The position numbers were made by a program, and so were the translations under genes. The notes under the pieces were generated by a model that saw only the letters and a program-made list of their open reading frames with translations, was not told the DNA's origin and made no database searches. Below are positions 33,639 to 42,177 of a DNA stretch of 64,000 nt, one piece after another. Position 1 is the first letter of the stretch. Each line of letters begins with the position of its first letter. Origin of the DNA: Chloroflexi bacterium UBA6077 (GTDB lineage Bacteria > Chloroflexota > UBA6077); NCBI GenBank assembly GCA_002436065.1, contig DIXP01000059.1, forward strand, positions 40,177 to 104,176, in the 5' to 3' direction.

Positions 33639-34775
33639 ATGAATCGGATCCCCTGGGAGTTGGTCCGTCGGGTGGCGTGGCTATGCTGCTTACTGGGGGC
33701 GATTTGGATGGCGATGTACGTCCCTCCGGTGGTCCTGCAGGTTCGCCTGGTGGATTTCGCCCAAGACCAGCAGCGCGCCTCGCGGCTGCTCGGCTCCTCA
33801 CGGCAGACGCTGGAGCAGTTCGTAGAGGACAGAACGCGGGACCGGCTGGTTCAGGTAGAGGGGCAGGACTGGCAAGCCTTCTTCGACAGGGTGAACGCTG
33901 CCTCCACGGGGAAGTCCCAGGATCCGGACTGGAACAGGCGAGAGGTTCGGGGGATGCTCCACTTCCTGCCGGGGGAGAGTCAACTGGACTCCCTGCTCAA
34001 CGGTGCGCCTCCAGCCAAGTCCTTCTTCTATCTTGCCCTGAAGAGTGCTGGAGAGACTCGCTACCTTGGTATCGGATATCTGGAGGAGCCGAAGAGTGCC
34101 ATGCCGGAGCCTCCCTCCTTCCTGCTGTATCCCTACCGCGACCACGCATTGTGGCTGCTGGCAATAGGCATCCTACTCTACCTGCTGATTCCGCGCCCGC
34201 GCCATCCAGCTCAGGCAGTCGTGCACCCGAAGTTCAAGAGCATCTACGGGCCTGATCTGGTTGCGACCATGCTGGCAGGCGTCTTCTTCGCCCTGCCTTT
34301 CTTGATCGTATCGAAGATGAGCGATCTGGGGGATTTCGGGAGCGGATGGGCATACCTCACCCTGGTCATGTGGGGCCTGGCTGCCCTGGGCTCGGTCATC
34401 TTCGTCTTCGCGGCGCGATACGAGGCATTCCACCTGCTGATCAATGGTGAGATGATCCGGATCCGCACGCTCTTCGGTGAGCAGATCTATCCGTTCGCTA
34501 CGCTGGAGCGAGTGGAGGCTGCCCAGATATACCGTCCGCCAAGGTGGCTCGTCGTGGCTGGTTTTGTGGCGAGTCTACTGAATTGGAGGATGTTGGGGCC
34601 CACCCTCTTGATGGAAGGCAACTCTGCTACCGGACTGGAGTTTCACTACCGCGATGGCAGGAAGCTAACGGTGTGGGATGCCCTGCCTGGCTTTGGGCTG
34701 GTTCTCCAGGCCCTGGAAGAGCGGAAGGTCCCCATCGTCTATCCGGATGGGGCGATTCAGGGGGCGGAGGCGTAA
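33639..34775 (+). CDS. Membrane protein of unknown function
   Basis: A 378-residue protein with one N-terminal helix (VAWLCCLLGAIWMAMYVPPVVL, about 9-30), an extracytoplasmic domain of about 130 residues, then three helices (HALWLLAIGILLYLLIP, LVATMLAGVFFALPFLIV, WAYLTLVMWGLAALGSVIFVF) and a cytoplasmic C-terminal part that reads like a PH-type barrel (FHLLINGEMIRIRTLFGEQIYPFATLERVEAAQIY), though this is only suggestive. I do not recognise the family. ATG 33639 has AGGAGGTG eight bases upstream. Its stop lies in the left arm of a terminator shared with the convergent gene. Confidence 0.7.
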   Translation: MNRIPWELVRRVAWLCCLLGAIWMAMYVPPVVLQVRLVDFAQDQQRASRLLGSSRQTLEQFVEDRTRDRLVQVEGQDWQAFFDRVNAASTGKSQDPDWNRREVRGMLHFLPGESQLDSLLNGAPPAKSFFYLALKSAGETRYLGIGYLEEPKSAMPEPPSFLLYPYRDHALWLLAIGILLYLLIPRPRHPAQAVVHPKFKSIYGPDLVATMLAGVFFALPFLIVSKMSDLGDFGSGWAYLTLVMWGLAALGSVIFVFAARYEAFHLLINGEMIRIRTLFGEQIYPFATLERVEAAQIYRPPRWLVVAGFVASLLNWRMLGPTLLMEGNSATGLEFHYRDGRKLTVWDALPGFGLVLQALEERKVPIVYPDGAIQGAEA

Positions 34776-34801
34776 AGTCCCACCGATACGCCTCCGCCCC
34801 C
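34760..34801 (+). terminator. Bidirectional terminator overlapping a stop codon
   Basis: GGGGGCGGAGGCGTA (34760-34774) is inverted exactly at 34787-34801. The left arm contains the last codons and part of the stop of the membrane-protein gene; the right arm ends 11 bases before the convergent gene. Confidence 0.7.
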
Positions 34802-34812
34802 TAAGCCCCGTG

Positions 34813-35127
34813 CTACTTTCCGAATGTCTTCTGCGGAGGGTAGAGGTTGGAGCCGCGAGCGATTTCGTTGGGAGCGGCGTACCAATCCTTGACGGTCTCG
34901 CGCCATTTAAGGTAGTGAGAGGCCTGCCTGTGGGCATCGAAGGCGGCCGCGTCCCGATAGACCTCGAAGAGGCGGAGACGGTTGGGATCTGTCTCGTCCT
35001 GGATTACGCTAAACAGGAGACATCCAGGCTCCGTTTCCTGGGATCCTCGGGCGTTGTCCAGCATGGCATCGATGTACTGCTGTCGGAACTCCGGCTTGAT
35101 CTGCATATTGACTTGAATGACCAACAT
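34813..35127 (-). CDS. Antibiotic biosynthesis monooxygenase-fold (YgiN-like) protein
   Basis: A 104-residue single ABM-domain (dimeric ferredoxin-like fold) protein: MLVIQVNMQIKPEF at the N-terminus, then TEPGCLLFSVIQDETDPNRLRLFEVYRDAAAFDAHRQASHY, the usual conserved core with E-P-G-C and the late His of A-F-x-x-H. Relatives include quinol monooxygenase YgiN and small heme- or cofactor-independent oxygenases. The substrate is unknown. ATG 35127 follows ACAGGAGCG; the seven residues upstream of it in the frame are not needed. It stands alone. Confidence 0.85.
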   Translation of the reverse strand: MLVIQVNMQIKPEFRQQYIDAMLDNARGSQETEPGCLLFSVIQDETDPNRLRLFEVYRDAAAFDAHRQASHYLKWRETVKDWYAAPNEIARGSNLYPPQKTFGK

Positions 35128-35381
35128 AGCGCGCTCCTGTCTCTGCATAACTCCCCGCGAGCGGCCGAACCCTGTTGCCGATGCATCGAGTCGCGAGGGA
35201 TGGTCGGCCGGACCGGCGTCCCCCCGCGGGCATGTCGCTGGGGGGAGAAGGGGCCTTCAGGATCCACAGTATAGCACCTGCGCAGCGGTTTCCAAGCCTG
35301 ATCTACCATGTGGGCAGGGCAGGTGAAGCCAAGGTGGCAAACGTGGGATACTATAGGCAATCCACGCGGTGAGGTGACCAT

Positions 35382-36038
35382 TTGTCTAGACCGCTAGCCG
35401 CCCTAATCAATTTGGCGTCTATCTTGCTGGTGACTGTAGTGGTGGCGGGATGCCAATCCAGTTCCCCGTCGTCTCCCACACCAGCCAACCAATCCGGAGG
35501 AGGAACCCCAGTGGCGAAACAGTACAGCGCCCCGCCCCCCATGGCCATCGACCAGAACAAGAGCTACACGGCGACGATCCATACCACCGAGGGGGACATG
35601 CAGGCACAGCTCTTCCCCAAGGACGCGCCCAACACCGTCAACAACTTCGTCTTCCTGGCGAAGGAGGGCTACTACAACAACGTCAAGTTCCACCGGATCA
35701 TCAAGGGCTTCATGGTCCAGACGGGCGATCCGACGGGGACGGGAGCGGGTGGTCCCGGCTACAAGTTTGCCGACGAGAAGGTGTCTCGCTCCTACAGCAG
35801 GGGTATCTTGGCCATGGCCAATGCCGGGCCCAACACCAACGGAAGCCAGTTCTTTGTCATGCACTCCGACTATCCGCTGCCACCCAACTACACCATCTTT
35901 GGGCAGGTGACGGACCCAAAGGGGCTTGATACGCTGGACAAGATAGCCACCAGCCCAGTCACCGCCAGCCGCAGCGGTGAGAGCTCCGTCCCCACCAAGG
36001 ACATTCGGATCACCAGCATAGACATCGCGGAGAAGTAG
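35382..36038 (+). CDS. Lipoprotein cyclophilin-type peptidyl-prolyl isomerase
   Basis: A 218-residue lipoprotein. The signal sequence ends in the lipobox VVVAGC (Cys near residue 24), then a Ser/Pro linker to about residue 55, then a cyclophilin domain: HTTEGDMQAQLFPKDAPNTVNNFVFLAKEGYYNNVKFHRIIKGFMVQTGDP is the conserved core (FHRIIKGFMVQTGDP), with NTNGSQFFV and the Trp-loop position occupied by Tyr/Pro residues. It should catalyse prolyl isomerisation of exported proteins at the cell surface. The start is TTG 35382, with GAGGTGA upstream. Lipidation would be done by Lgt, encoded at 28937. Confidence 0.93.
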   Translation: MSRPLAALINLASILLVTVVVAGCQSSSPSSPTPANQSGGGTPVAKQYSAPPPMAIDQNKSYTATIHTTEGDMQAQLFPKDAPNTVNNFVFLAKEGYYNNVKFHRIIKGFMVQTGDPTGTGAGGPGYKFADEKVSRSYSRGILAMANAGPNTNGSQFFVMHSDYPLPPNYTIFGQVTDPKGLDTLDKIATSPVTASRSGESSVPTKDIRITSIDIAEK

Positions 36039-36044
36039 TTTACC

Positions 36045-36134
36045 TGTCATTCTGAGGCGCCGCAGCGCCGAAGAATCTCCTGGTACTACGTCAACGGGAG
36101 ATTCTTCGCAGGCTGCGGCCTGCTCAGAATGACA
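36045..36134 (+). repeat. Dispersed inverted-repeat element (TGTCATTCTGAG family)
   Basis: TGTCATTCTGAG at 36045-36056 is matched by CTCAGAATGACA at 36123-36134, with GAAGAATCTCC and GGAGATTCTTC as inner inverted arms. Shorter relatives lie near 13484 and 28124. Confidence 0.65.
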
Positions 36135-36140
36135 TGGAGA

Positions 36141-36179
36141 AAAAAGGGGGCACACGATTGGGTCGTGTGCCCCCTTTTT
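36141..36179 (+). terminator. Bidirectional intrinsic terminator
   Basis: AAAAAGGGGGCACACGA (36141-36157) and its exact complement TCGTGTGCCCCCTTTTT (36163-36179) around a five-base loop: a classic GC stem with A and T tracts on both sides, serving the cyclophilin gene and the convergent protease gene. Confidence 0.9.
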
Positions 36180-36195
36180 GCACACCCCTTTTGCC

Positions 36196-38370
36196 TTACT
36201 GCTTCGGCGGATAGGTCGATCGATACTCAGTATCCAGTTGGTCCACGGAATAGCCGGCTATTCTCTGAAGAGCAGCCTCGAAGCCTTCACCGCTTGCCGT
36301 CGCCTGCAGGACTCGGGTTATCCGCTCGCCTCCCACCTTCTCCGCCAGATATTTCACAGCGAGGTAGGCCATTCCATAGGCGCAGCGCTTGGTGGATTCG
36401 CTTCCGGCAACCAGCGAGTACCAGCTGTTTGTGGTCAGCTGTCGCAAGGAGGGGAGCAGGCCCGTGTCGTAGTAGCCCGCAGCCGTACCGACCTTGCCGA
36501 AAACCGCGACTGCCCCAGGGTCCTTGGCGAAAGCACAGTACTCAGCCAACCCCTCGATGAACCAGAGCGGCAAGTTCCTGGCGTTGCTATCCCCGGTCAT
36601 GAGGTGCGCGTATTCATGTAGCAGGTTGTACCTGGCCTTCATCCGCTCCCCGGCCGTTCCCCAGGCAGCACCGTTGAAGGTCAGAAGCAGGGCATATCCG
36701 CCGGTTGTGACATCCCTGAAGCTGCACACCTGCTCCCGCAACAGGTACTCTCTTTCCTGTTGAGTGATTCCCGCACCCCGAAGCCTTTCAGCGTCGGCGA
36801 CCATGCGGTTCCCATCGGAGTACAGGTAGACGGTAATCGGCCGGCTGGGGCGCCACTTCCAGTAGGCCTCCCACTCCCCGTCGATCTCCTGGATCAGCTT
36901 CTTCAGATCGGCCCCTGGCCCCGCGCTCGTCTGGTCCATGGCCTTGACGTCCGGAGTGTGCCGACCCTCGGATGCTGGGGCGGAAACAGGTTGAGCCCTC
37001 AGGGGCTTGACCTCTCGCCACTCGACGGCTACCTGCTGCCATCCTGCCTGCGTGCGCTTGAGGATGTTGACCTGCGGCTGATCCGTCTGCCCTTCGTCCC
37101 TGAACAGAACGTCTCCCTTATAAACCTGCGTCTGCCAGCGTTCCAACAGATCGAGGGCCACCACATTCTCAGACAGTTGGTACGCCGACCGAACCTGGAA
37201 GTCGACAAGTCTGGCAACAGTCCTTATTCCCAGCTCCTTCTGGAATTCCGCAATGATCACGGTCCTGGAATAGAGGGCAGGAGACTCCAGATCCTTGACG
37301 GGGGTCGGGTCGGAGGTGGCCAGCACCCGGATCTGGGCTTCGTCGTGCCGCTTCACGGCCTCGGCGACCTCTTGCGTGAGCTCCGGACCTGCAGGTGTGG
37401 CGCCGGGAGGGGTTTCCCCGGCGACCATCAGCAGGGCCGGGAGGAACTCCTTGATGCTGTTGGCACTGAGCGCGAAGTTGAGACCCTCGGTGGAGATTCC
37501 CTGCATCTGCCGCAGCACCCAACTGCTGATGCCCACCACCTCGCCATTGAGATTCGCCAGGGGGCCTCCGCTGTTGCCCGGGTTCATGGCGGCATCGGTC
37601 TGTACCCATTCGCCTGGCAACGCGCCTTCGAAGACACGAATGGCGGAGCAGATGCCGCGGGTTACCGTTGCCTGGTCTCCCGACAGCGGGTAGCCAAGTG
37701 CCACGAGATGATCGCCAGGCCGGACCTTCGATTGGTCGGCGAATGTAACCGGTGGCAGGTTGAGATCCGGAACCCGGACCAGGGCCAAGTCCAGGATGCT
37801 GCTCCTGGCGACGACGCTGCCTTCTAGTTGCCTTCCGTCATTCGCCTGGAGGGTCAGCTTCGACTCATCTTCAACCAGGTGCCCGACGGTGAGGACCAGG
37901 CGTTCGCCCACAACGAACCCCGTTCCCTCCGCGCCGTCGGCCTCGACCAGCAGCGTGCTGGGCATCAGCCTAGCGGCGGCCTTGGCCTCGCTAGGCGAAG
38001 AGTCTCCTGCGGCACCCTGGTCCGCGGCTACCGGGGTTTGTCGAGAGCCACCTTCCCACTCGAATCTCTCGTCGTTGCCCCGACTCTGCACGCCGTTGGG
38101 CCCGTTGAGCCAGCTCCTTGAACCGTCGGTGAAGGCCGTCCAGTTGTCGGCCTTGCGCCAGACCATCAGCCCGGTAGCGGTCTGTTGTAGAGAGTCACCA
38201 TTGGAGCCCCAGTGCTCGTTCTCCAGTGGCTCGCCCACAACATCAGAAATCTGGTCGGCCAGGGCCTTGAATCCGAGCTTGAACTCGGGTTTGGACTGGG
38301 CCATGGCGGTTCCGGCGAGAACGAGATAGAGGGCTACGCTGACGATCGCGGCGAGGGCGAGACGCTTCAC
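36196..38370 (-). CDS. Secreted trypsin-like serine protease fused to an HExxH metallopeptidase
   Basis: A 724-residue protein with a signal peptide (LALAAIVSVALYLVLAGTAMAQ). Residues about 28-105 form a domain frequent in Chloroflexota secreted proteins (VVGEPLENEHWG, GLMVWRKADNWTAF). A trypsin/HtrA-like domain follows (about 140-315): His in VLTVGHLVED, Asp in ILDLALVRV, Ser in MNPGNSGGPLAN. After a linker the C-terminal part (about 490-724) has the zinc motif LLHEYAHL followed by WFIEGLAEYCAF, a gluzincin arrangement (HExxH then a downstream Glu). Two complete protease active sites in one chain are unusual. There is no PDZ domain. Its N-terminus faces a 362-bp gap; transcription ends at the terminator at 36141. 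Confidence 0.88.
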   Translation of the reverse strand: MKRLALAAIVSVALYLVLAGTAMAQSKPEFKLGFKALADQISDVVGEPLENEHWGSNGDSLQQTATGLMVWRKADNWTAFTDGSRSWLNGPNGVQSRGNDERFEWEGGSRQTPVAADQGAAGDSSPSEAKAAARLMPSTLLVEADGAEGTGFVVGERLVLTVGHLVEDESKLTLQANDGRQLEGSVVARSSILDLALVRVPDLNLPPVTFADQSKVRPGDHLVALGYPLSGDQATVTRGICSAIRVFEGALPGEWVQTDAAMNPGNSGGPLANLNGEVVGISSWVLRQMQGISTEGLNFALSANSIKEFLPALLMVAGETPPGATPAGPELTQEVAEAVKRHDEAQIRVLATSDPTPVKDLESPALYSRTVIIAEFQKELGIRTVARLVDFQVRSAYQLSENVVALDLLERWQTQVYKGDVLFRDEGQTDQPQVNILKRTQAGWQQVAVEWREVKPLRAQPVSAPASEGRHTPDVKAMDQTSAGPGADLKKLIQEIDGEWEAYWKWRPSRPITVYLYSDGNRMVADAERLRGAGITQQEREYLLREQVCSFRDVTTGGYALLLTFNGAAWGTAGERMKARYNLLHEYAHLMTGDSNARNLPLWFIEGLAEYCAFAKDPGAVAVFGKVGTAAGYYDTGLLPSLRQLTTNSWYSLVAGSESTKRCAYGMAYLAVKYLAEKVGGERITRVLQATASGEGFEAALQRIAGYSVDQLDTEYRSTYPPKQ

Positions 38371-38732
38371 TGACAGGCTCCTTTCGTTGCCGGTCTACCT
38401 GCTGCTCAGGCTGGCAACTTCCGTGCGGTCGAGTTTCCGAACTAGGTGAGATCAGCGTGGGACCATTCTGTGTGGGGAGAAATGACAGTGCGAAGGAACC
38501 TGTTGGCTCTGAGAACCAGCCCCTGACCTGAGCTTTCACTGTGGGGTTGATAGTGCGAAGCTGCACGTGTCACTCCATCAGGATACTAGCAGAAGAAGCG
38601 TGACACGTCCAGCGTTGTGTGAAGAGGCCTGAAATTACACCATAAGGAGCTCCTTCGCGGCGGCAGCAGGCAAGATCCATCGTCAACCCGCATCAAGCTC
38701 GGCTACGCTTACGGTGCAATACCAGTCGATGC
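38371..38732 (-). other. Intergenic gap with one inverted repeat
   Basis: Between the double-protease gene and the MFS gene, both leftward. ACGTGTCAC near 38567 is inverted as GTGACACGT near 38600, a possible terminator for the MFS gene that ends at 38733. No gene is supported here. Confidence 0.4.
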
Positions 38733-39920
38733 TCAGTACCTTCGCAGGAGCGCCGCCATGGGGAGGGTGGTGAGGGTGACGCCGGCCATGGCCACGAAGG
38801 CGCCATCAACACCGAAGCCGTCGGCCACGACCCCGTACAGCACGGGGGCGAGGGTGCCGAAGCCCAGGCTGAGGGTGTAGAAGAGGCCGTAGCCTCGGGC
38901 TCGTCGGTCGACGTGCACCATCTCCGCCACCGCTGAGTAGAGGGCAGAGGAGGTGCCGTTCAGCACGAAGCCGAAGGCGATGAGCACTGGGATTAGCAGC
39001 AGGGGATCCACCGGGATCACCGCCAGTATGGAGAGGACGGTTATGCTCTCCGTGATCAAGATCACCCCAACGTTGCCGAGACGGTCTGCCAGGAGGCCGC
39101 AGCCCAATTTTCCTGCCGCGCCGCAGGCGAAGATGAGGGTGAGGAGGAAGCTCGAGGCCGCCGCATCCAACCCCTTCTCGCTCATCAGGAAGGGGATGAA
39201 GGTGAGCACGGCCACGCGGGTGCTGTTGTCTATGATGCCAATGGCCGAGATGAGGGCGAAGGCCGTGGGCTTCTGGATGCCCCAGCCCTGGGCCTTCTCT
39301 CCGCCCCTGGCTTGCCTGGGAGCTACCCTCTCCCCTCTGCCCACGGCCAGGGCGTATCCGATGGAGGCCACCACTCCGATTGCGCCCAGGGCTAACAGCG
39401 CTCCTCGCCAGCCGTATACCACGGCTACTACGCCTGCCAGGGCCGGCAGCAGCACCTTGCCGAGGTCGCCGGCGAAGTTGAGGGTGCTCACAGCGGTCCC
39501 TCGCCCGCCCGACTCGTATTCCTTCGATACGATGGCCGTGGCGAGGGGGTGCTGAGCGTTGCCCCCGATGCCCCCGATGCCGACGATAACCAGCAGTGAC
39601 CAGAAGCCGGCGGCCAGGGCCATGGCGCCGAAGCCGACAGATAGCCACAGCATGCCACCGCCTAACAGGATGGACTCCGGGATCCAGTCCGCCAGGAAGC
39701 CCACCGGGATCTGGAGCAGGCTGGTGCTCGCAACCAGTGCCGTGCGGATGGTCCCCACGGCGGTGTAGCTGAGCTGCAGATCCAGGGCGATGAGGGGCAG
39801 CAGCGGGTAGATGGCCGAAACCAGGCCGTCGGTGACCAGGTGGGTGGCGCTGCAGGCCAGCAGGAGGCGGCGTGCCTTTATATTGGACTCGATCCCCGCC
39901 TGCGTGGCCTCGGCCTTCAT
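38733..39920 (-). CDS. MFS transporter (fosmidomycin-resistance-like)
   Basis: A 395-residue protein with about 12 hydrophobic helices, starting RRLLLACSATHLVTDGLVSAIYPLLPLIALDLQLSY as in the FSR-type major facilitator group (shown by ATHLVTDG), with the inter-helix loop FLADWIPES and the second-half loop LLADRLGNVG. These proteins expel or import small molecules; the substrate is unknown. ATG 39920 lies 15 bases after the pfkA stop, so the pair is probably one transcript. A longer frame to 40232 overlaps pfkA and is rejected. Confidence 0.85.
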   Translation of the reverse strand: MKAEATQAGIESNIKARRLLLACSATHLVTDGLVSAIYPLLPLIALDLQLSYTAVGTIRTALVASTSLLQIPVGFLADWIPESILLGGGMLWLSVGFGAMALAAGFWSLLVIVGIGGIGGNAQHPLATAIVSKEYESGGRGTAVSTLNFAGDLGKVLLPALAGVVAVVYGWRGALLALGAIGVVASIGYALAVGRGERVAPRQARGGEKAQGWGIQKPTAFALISAIGIIDNSTRVAVLTFIPFLMSEKGLDAAASSFLLTLIFACGAAGKLGCGLLADRLGNVGVILITESITVLSILAVIPVDPLLLIPVLIAFGFVLNGTSSALYSAVAEMVHVDRRARGYGLFYTLSLGFGTLAPVLYGVVADGFGVDGAFVAMAGVTLTTLPMAALLRRY

Positions 39921-39934
39921 AGTTTGAACTATCC

Positions 39935-40906
39935 CTACTTCGCCAGGATGCCGGCCATCTTGTACATCTCTATGTCTATCGGCTTGATCTTGCCGGCGAT
40001 CTCTTCGAGAGGGGTCGTAGTTACGATGCTCCCTATGAGCCCCACCAGTACGCCGGCCTCGCCCGCGGCCATCACCTGTGCCGCCTTGGTCCCGAGGCGA
40101 GATGCGAGCAGTCGGTCGAAGGCCAGGGGGCCGCCCCCCCGCTGGATGTGCCCGAGTATGGTGACCCGTAGCTCGAAGCCGAGGTGGTCGTGGTGGGTCT
40201 TGAAGTAGTTGCTCAGGGTCTCGGCATCGCATTCCGCCCCCTCGGCAACCACCACGATCGCATGGGGCTTGCCCCTAGCGTAGGCCGCTCGCAGCTCCCT
40301 GGCCACCTCTTCCGGCTCGGTCTTCACCTCGGGTACCAGCACCATCTCGGCACCTCCGGCGATGCCGGCCATCATGGCCAGATAGCCGCTATCCCTTCCC
40401 ATGACCTCGATCACGAAGGCCCTCTGGTGGGAGGAGGCAGTGTCCTTGAGGCGGTCGATGGCCTCGAGTGCGGTGTTGAGAGCAGTGTCCACCCCGATCG
40501 TGATGTCGGTTCCCACCAGGTCGTTGTCTATTGTGGAGGCGATCCCCACTACCGGAAAGCCCATCTGGTAGAGGGCGTAGGAGCCGGCCTGGGAGCCGTT
40601 GCCCCCGATCACTACCAGCCCCTCTATGCCGTGCTCCGCCAGGTGGACGAGGGCTTGCCTGCGTCCCTCCTCGCTCCGGAACTTGGAGCTGCGGGCGCTG
40701 CCGAGGAAGGTGCCTCCCCGCTGGATGATGCCGCCGACGTCTCGGGCGGAGAGGGGGTCCATGATTCCCTCTACCAGGCCGGCGAAACCTCGCCTGACTC
40801 CCCACACCTCCAGACCGTAGTCGATGCCCGTCCTGACCACTGCTCGGATGGCGGCGTTCATGCCCGGGGCATCGCCCCCGCTGGTAAGCACCGCTATTCT
40901 CTTCAT
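39935..40906 (-). CDS. pfkA: 6-phosphofructokinase
   Basis: A 323-residue bacterial PFK: GGDAPGMNAAIRAVV at the N-terminus, the effector and fructose-6-phosphate loops GTFLGSARSSKF, the nucleotide loop VIGGNGSQAG, the catalytic TIDNDLVGTD, EVMGRDSGYLAMMAG and GHIQRGG. It phosphorylates fructose-6-phosphate in glycolysis. The GGNGS loop retains Gly where PPi-dependent enzymes have Asp, and the residue before TIDND is Ser rather than the Lys of PPi enzymes, so ATP is the likely donor; Asn replaces the usual Asp of GGDGS. ATG 40906 has GGAGGAC nine bases upstream. Confidence 0.95.
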   Translation of the reverse strand: MKRIAVLTSGGDAPGMNAAIRAVVRTGIDYGLEVWGVRRGFAGLVEGIMDPLSARDVGGIIQRGGTFLGSARSSKFRSEEGRRQALVHLAEHGIEGLVVIGGNGSQAGSYALYQMGFPVVGIASTIDNDLVGTDITIGVDTALNTALEAIDRLKDTASSHQRAFVIEVMGRDSGYLAMMAGIAGGAEMVLVPEVKTEPEEVARELRAAYARGKPHAIVVVAEGAECDAETLSNYFKTHHDHLGFELRVTILGHIQRGGGPLAFDRLLASRLGTKAAQVMAAGEAGVLVGLIGSIVTTTPLEEIAGKIKPIDIEMYKMAGILAK

Positions 40907-41145
40907 CTGCGCTGTCCTCCCGAACTGCTCCGGACGCCGAGGGTTCAGCGGAGGGACTCAGCTGTTCTCCAAGTCCTGCGTCTCCGAGTCCCCCGCATCT
41001 TTGCGTCTCATCAAGAGCCTTCGTAATGATAGCAGGTGGGGGGGTTGGTCGCGACGGCCTGCCCCTAGGGTGAGTGGTACGAGCCTTGCCCTGCCCGAGC
41101 TTGGTGAGAGGGATCGAGGCTGGGCTGTACCTGCTGGAGGGCGAG

Positions 41146-41574
41146 ATGGTGCTGCGCAGGGTGGCTGTCGTGGATGGATCGAACGTGGCCCATGAGGAGG
41201 AGACCCCTCACGGAAGGCCGAAGGTGTCCAATCTGGTGGCCGTGCGGCATGCCCTCGAGGCGAAGGGCTACCAGGTCGTGATCATCGTGGATGCTGCCTT
41301 CCGGCACGAAGCGGACGACCCCGAGCAGCTGGAGCTGCTGTTGAAGGACCAGGTAGTTCGGCAGGCGCCGGCGGGCACCGATGCGGACTACTTCGTCCTG
41401 GAGACGGCGGAGCAGGAGCACGGGTTGGTGGTCTCCAACGACCTGTTCCAACGGTACCGGCGCGAGTACCCCTGGATCGACGAGCGGCGGGTGCCGCTGA
41501 TGATCATAGATGGCCGGGTTGAGCTGTACGAGAGGCAGTTGAGGGGATCAGGAGGGAGAGAGGATGGGGCTTGA
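41146..41574 (+). CDS. NYN/Zc3h12a-type ribonuclease-like protein
   Basis: A 142-residue single-domain protein of the PIN-like NYN/Zc3h12a group: VAVVDGSNVAHEE (first acidic cluster, residues 5-17), YQVVIIVDAAFRHE (second Asp), GTDADYFVLETAEQEHGLVVSNDLF (third Asp cluster) and VPLMIIDGRVEL. These residues form the metal site of NYN RNases. It could be an RNA-processing enzyme or a toxin-type RNase. ATG 41146 has GGAGGGCGAG immediately upstream; a frame opening at 41074 adds residues without homology. The next gene is a ferredoxin. Confidence 0.8.
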   Translation: MVLRRVAVVDGSNVAHEEETPHGRPKVSNLVAVRHALEAKGYQVVIIVDAAFRHEADDPEQLELLLKDQVVRQAPAGTDADYFVLETAEQEHGLVVSNDLFQRYRREYPWIDERRVPLMIIDGRVELYERQLRGSGGREDGA

Positions 41575-41598
41575 CGGCAGGTGCCTCGCGGCATACTA

Positions 41599-41617
41599 TA
41601 TACCCCTATAGGGTATA
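41599..41617 (+). promoter_or_regulatory. CsoR/CstR-like operator TATACCCCTATAGGGTATA
   Basis: An almost perfect palindrome of the TATACCC-n5-GGGTATA type, 45 bases before the ferredoxin gene. Operators of CsoR-family repressors (copper- or persulfide-responsive) have the same A/T-flanked C-tract and G-tract. No CsoR-like gene is in the window. Confidence 0.5.
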
Positions 41618-41661
41618 GGCTGCAGATCAGCCTACTAAGCAGCCCTTGGAGATGTGTCTAG

Positions 41662-41862
41662 ATGGTCGTCGTCAATGCCCGCCGCTGCCCTCAGAATCAC
41701 CGTTGCCCCAGCCTGCGCGTTTGTCCCACCGGTGCGCTCAAGCAAAGCGGCATCGGCGCTCCCACGGTAGACTCCGAGCTGTGTATAGACTGCGGCAAGT
41801 GCATCGCATACTGCCCCATGTCCGCCCTGGTGGGGGATGTGCGGAAGGCAGGCCAAAGGTGA
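41662..41862 (+). CDS. Small 4Fe-4S ferredoxin-like protein
   Basis: A 66-residue protein. The C-terminal half has a standard cluster motif CIDCGKCIAYCPMSAL (C-x2-C-x2-C-x3-CP). The N-terminal half has a degenerate pattern CPQNHRCPSLRVCPTGAL, also Cys-rich and possibly holding a second or a modified cluster. It should be a soluble electron carrier. ATG 41662 follows TTGGAG. Its stop codon overlaps the GTG of the MazF/PemK gene (GTGA), and a CsoR/CstR-like operator lies upstream, so expression may respond to metal or sulfur stress. Confidence 0.85.
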   Translation: MVVVNARRCPQNHRCPSLRVCPTGALKQSGIGAPTVDSELCIDCGKCIAYCPMSALVGDVRKAGQR

Positions 41863-42163
41863 GGTGGGCCGACATGCCCCATCCGTGGGACGCCGGCCCG
41901 TGTTGCTCCTGGCGCGAGATGAGGCATATCAGCTGCTTTCCTGGGTCGTGGTCGCTCCCCTTACCACCACTCTCCGCGACATCCCCTCCGCGGTCCTGCT
42001 CGATCCAGAGTCGGACGGGGTCGACAAGACCTGCGCCGTGAGTCTGGACAATCTGACCGCCATCCCAATAACCTGGCTCGGCGATCGGATGACGATCCTC
42101 CGCCCGGATGTGATGCTCGAGGTCGACAGGGCGATTCGCTTCGCCATCGACATGAAGGGCTGA
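41859..42163 (+). pseudogene. MazF/PemK-type toxin gene with a -1 frameshift
   Basis: From GTG 41859 (overlapping the ferredoxin stop) the frame reads V-R-W-A-D-M-P-H-P, the usual MazF start, then continues as noise. In the frame one base later the protein continues with VGRRPVLLLARDEAYQLLSWVVVAPLTTTLRDIPSAVLL and ends at 42163 (hallmarks GRRPVLLLARDEAY, VAPLTTT). Joining the two needs one extra base near 41885. MazF toxins cleave mRNA; no antitoxin gene is visible. The break is either a real inactivating deletion, a programmed shift or an assembly error. A shorter in-frame product starting upstream at 41837 would have a nonsense N-terminus. Confidence 0.75.
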
Positions 42164-42177
42164 TCCGTCCATATCAC

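Noticed and set aside
38733..40232. Long form of the MFS protein starting at 40232.
   Set aside because: It would overlap pfkA by about 300 bases and its extra residues are pfkA shadow sequence; ATG 39920 fits the family.
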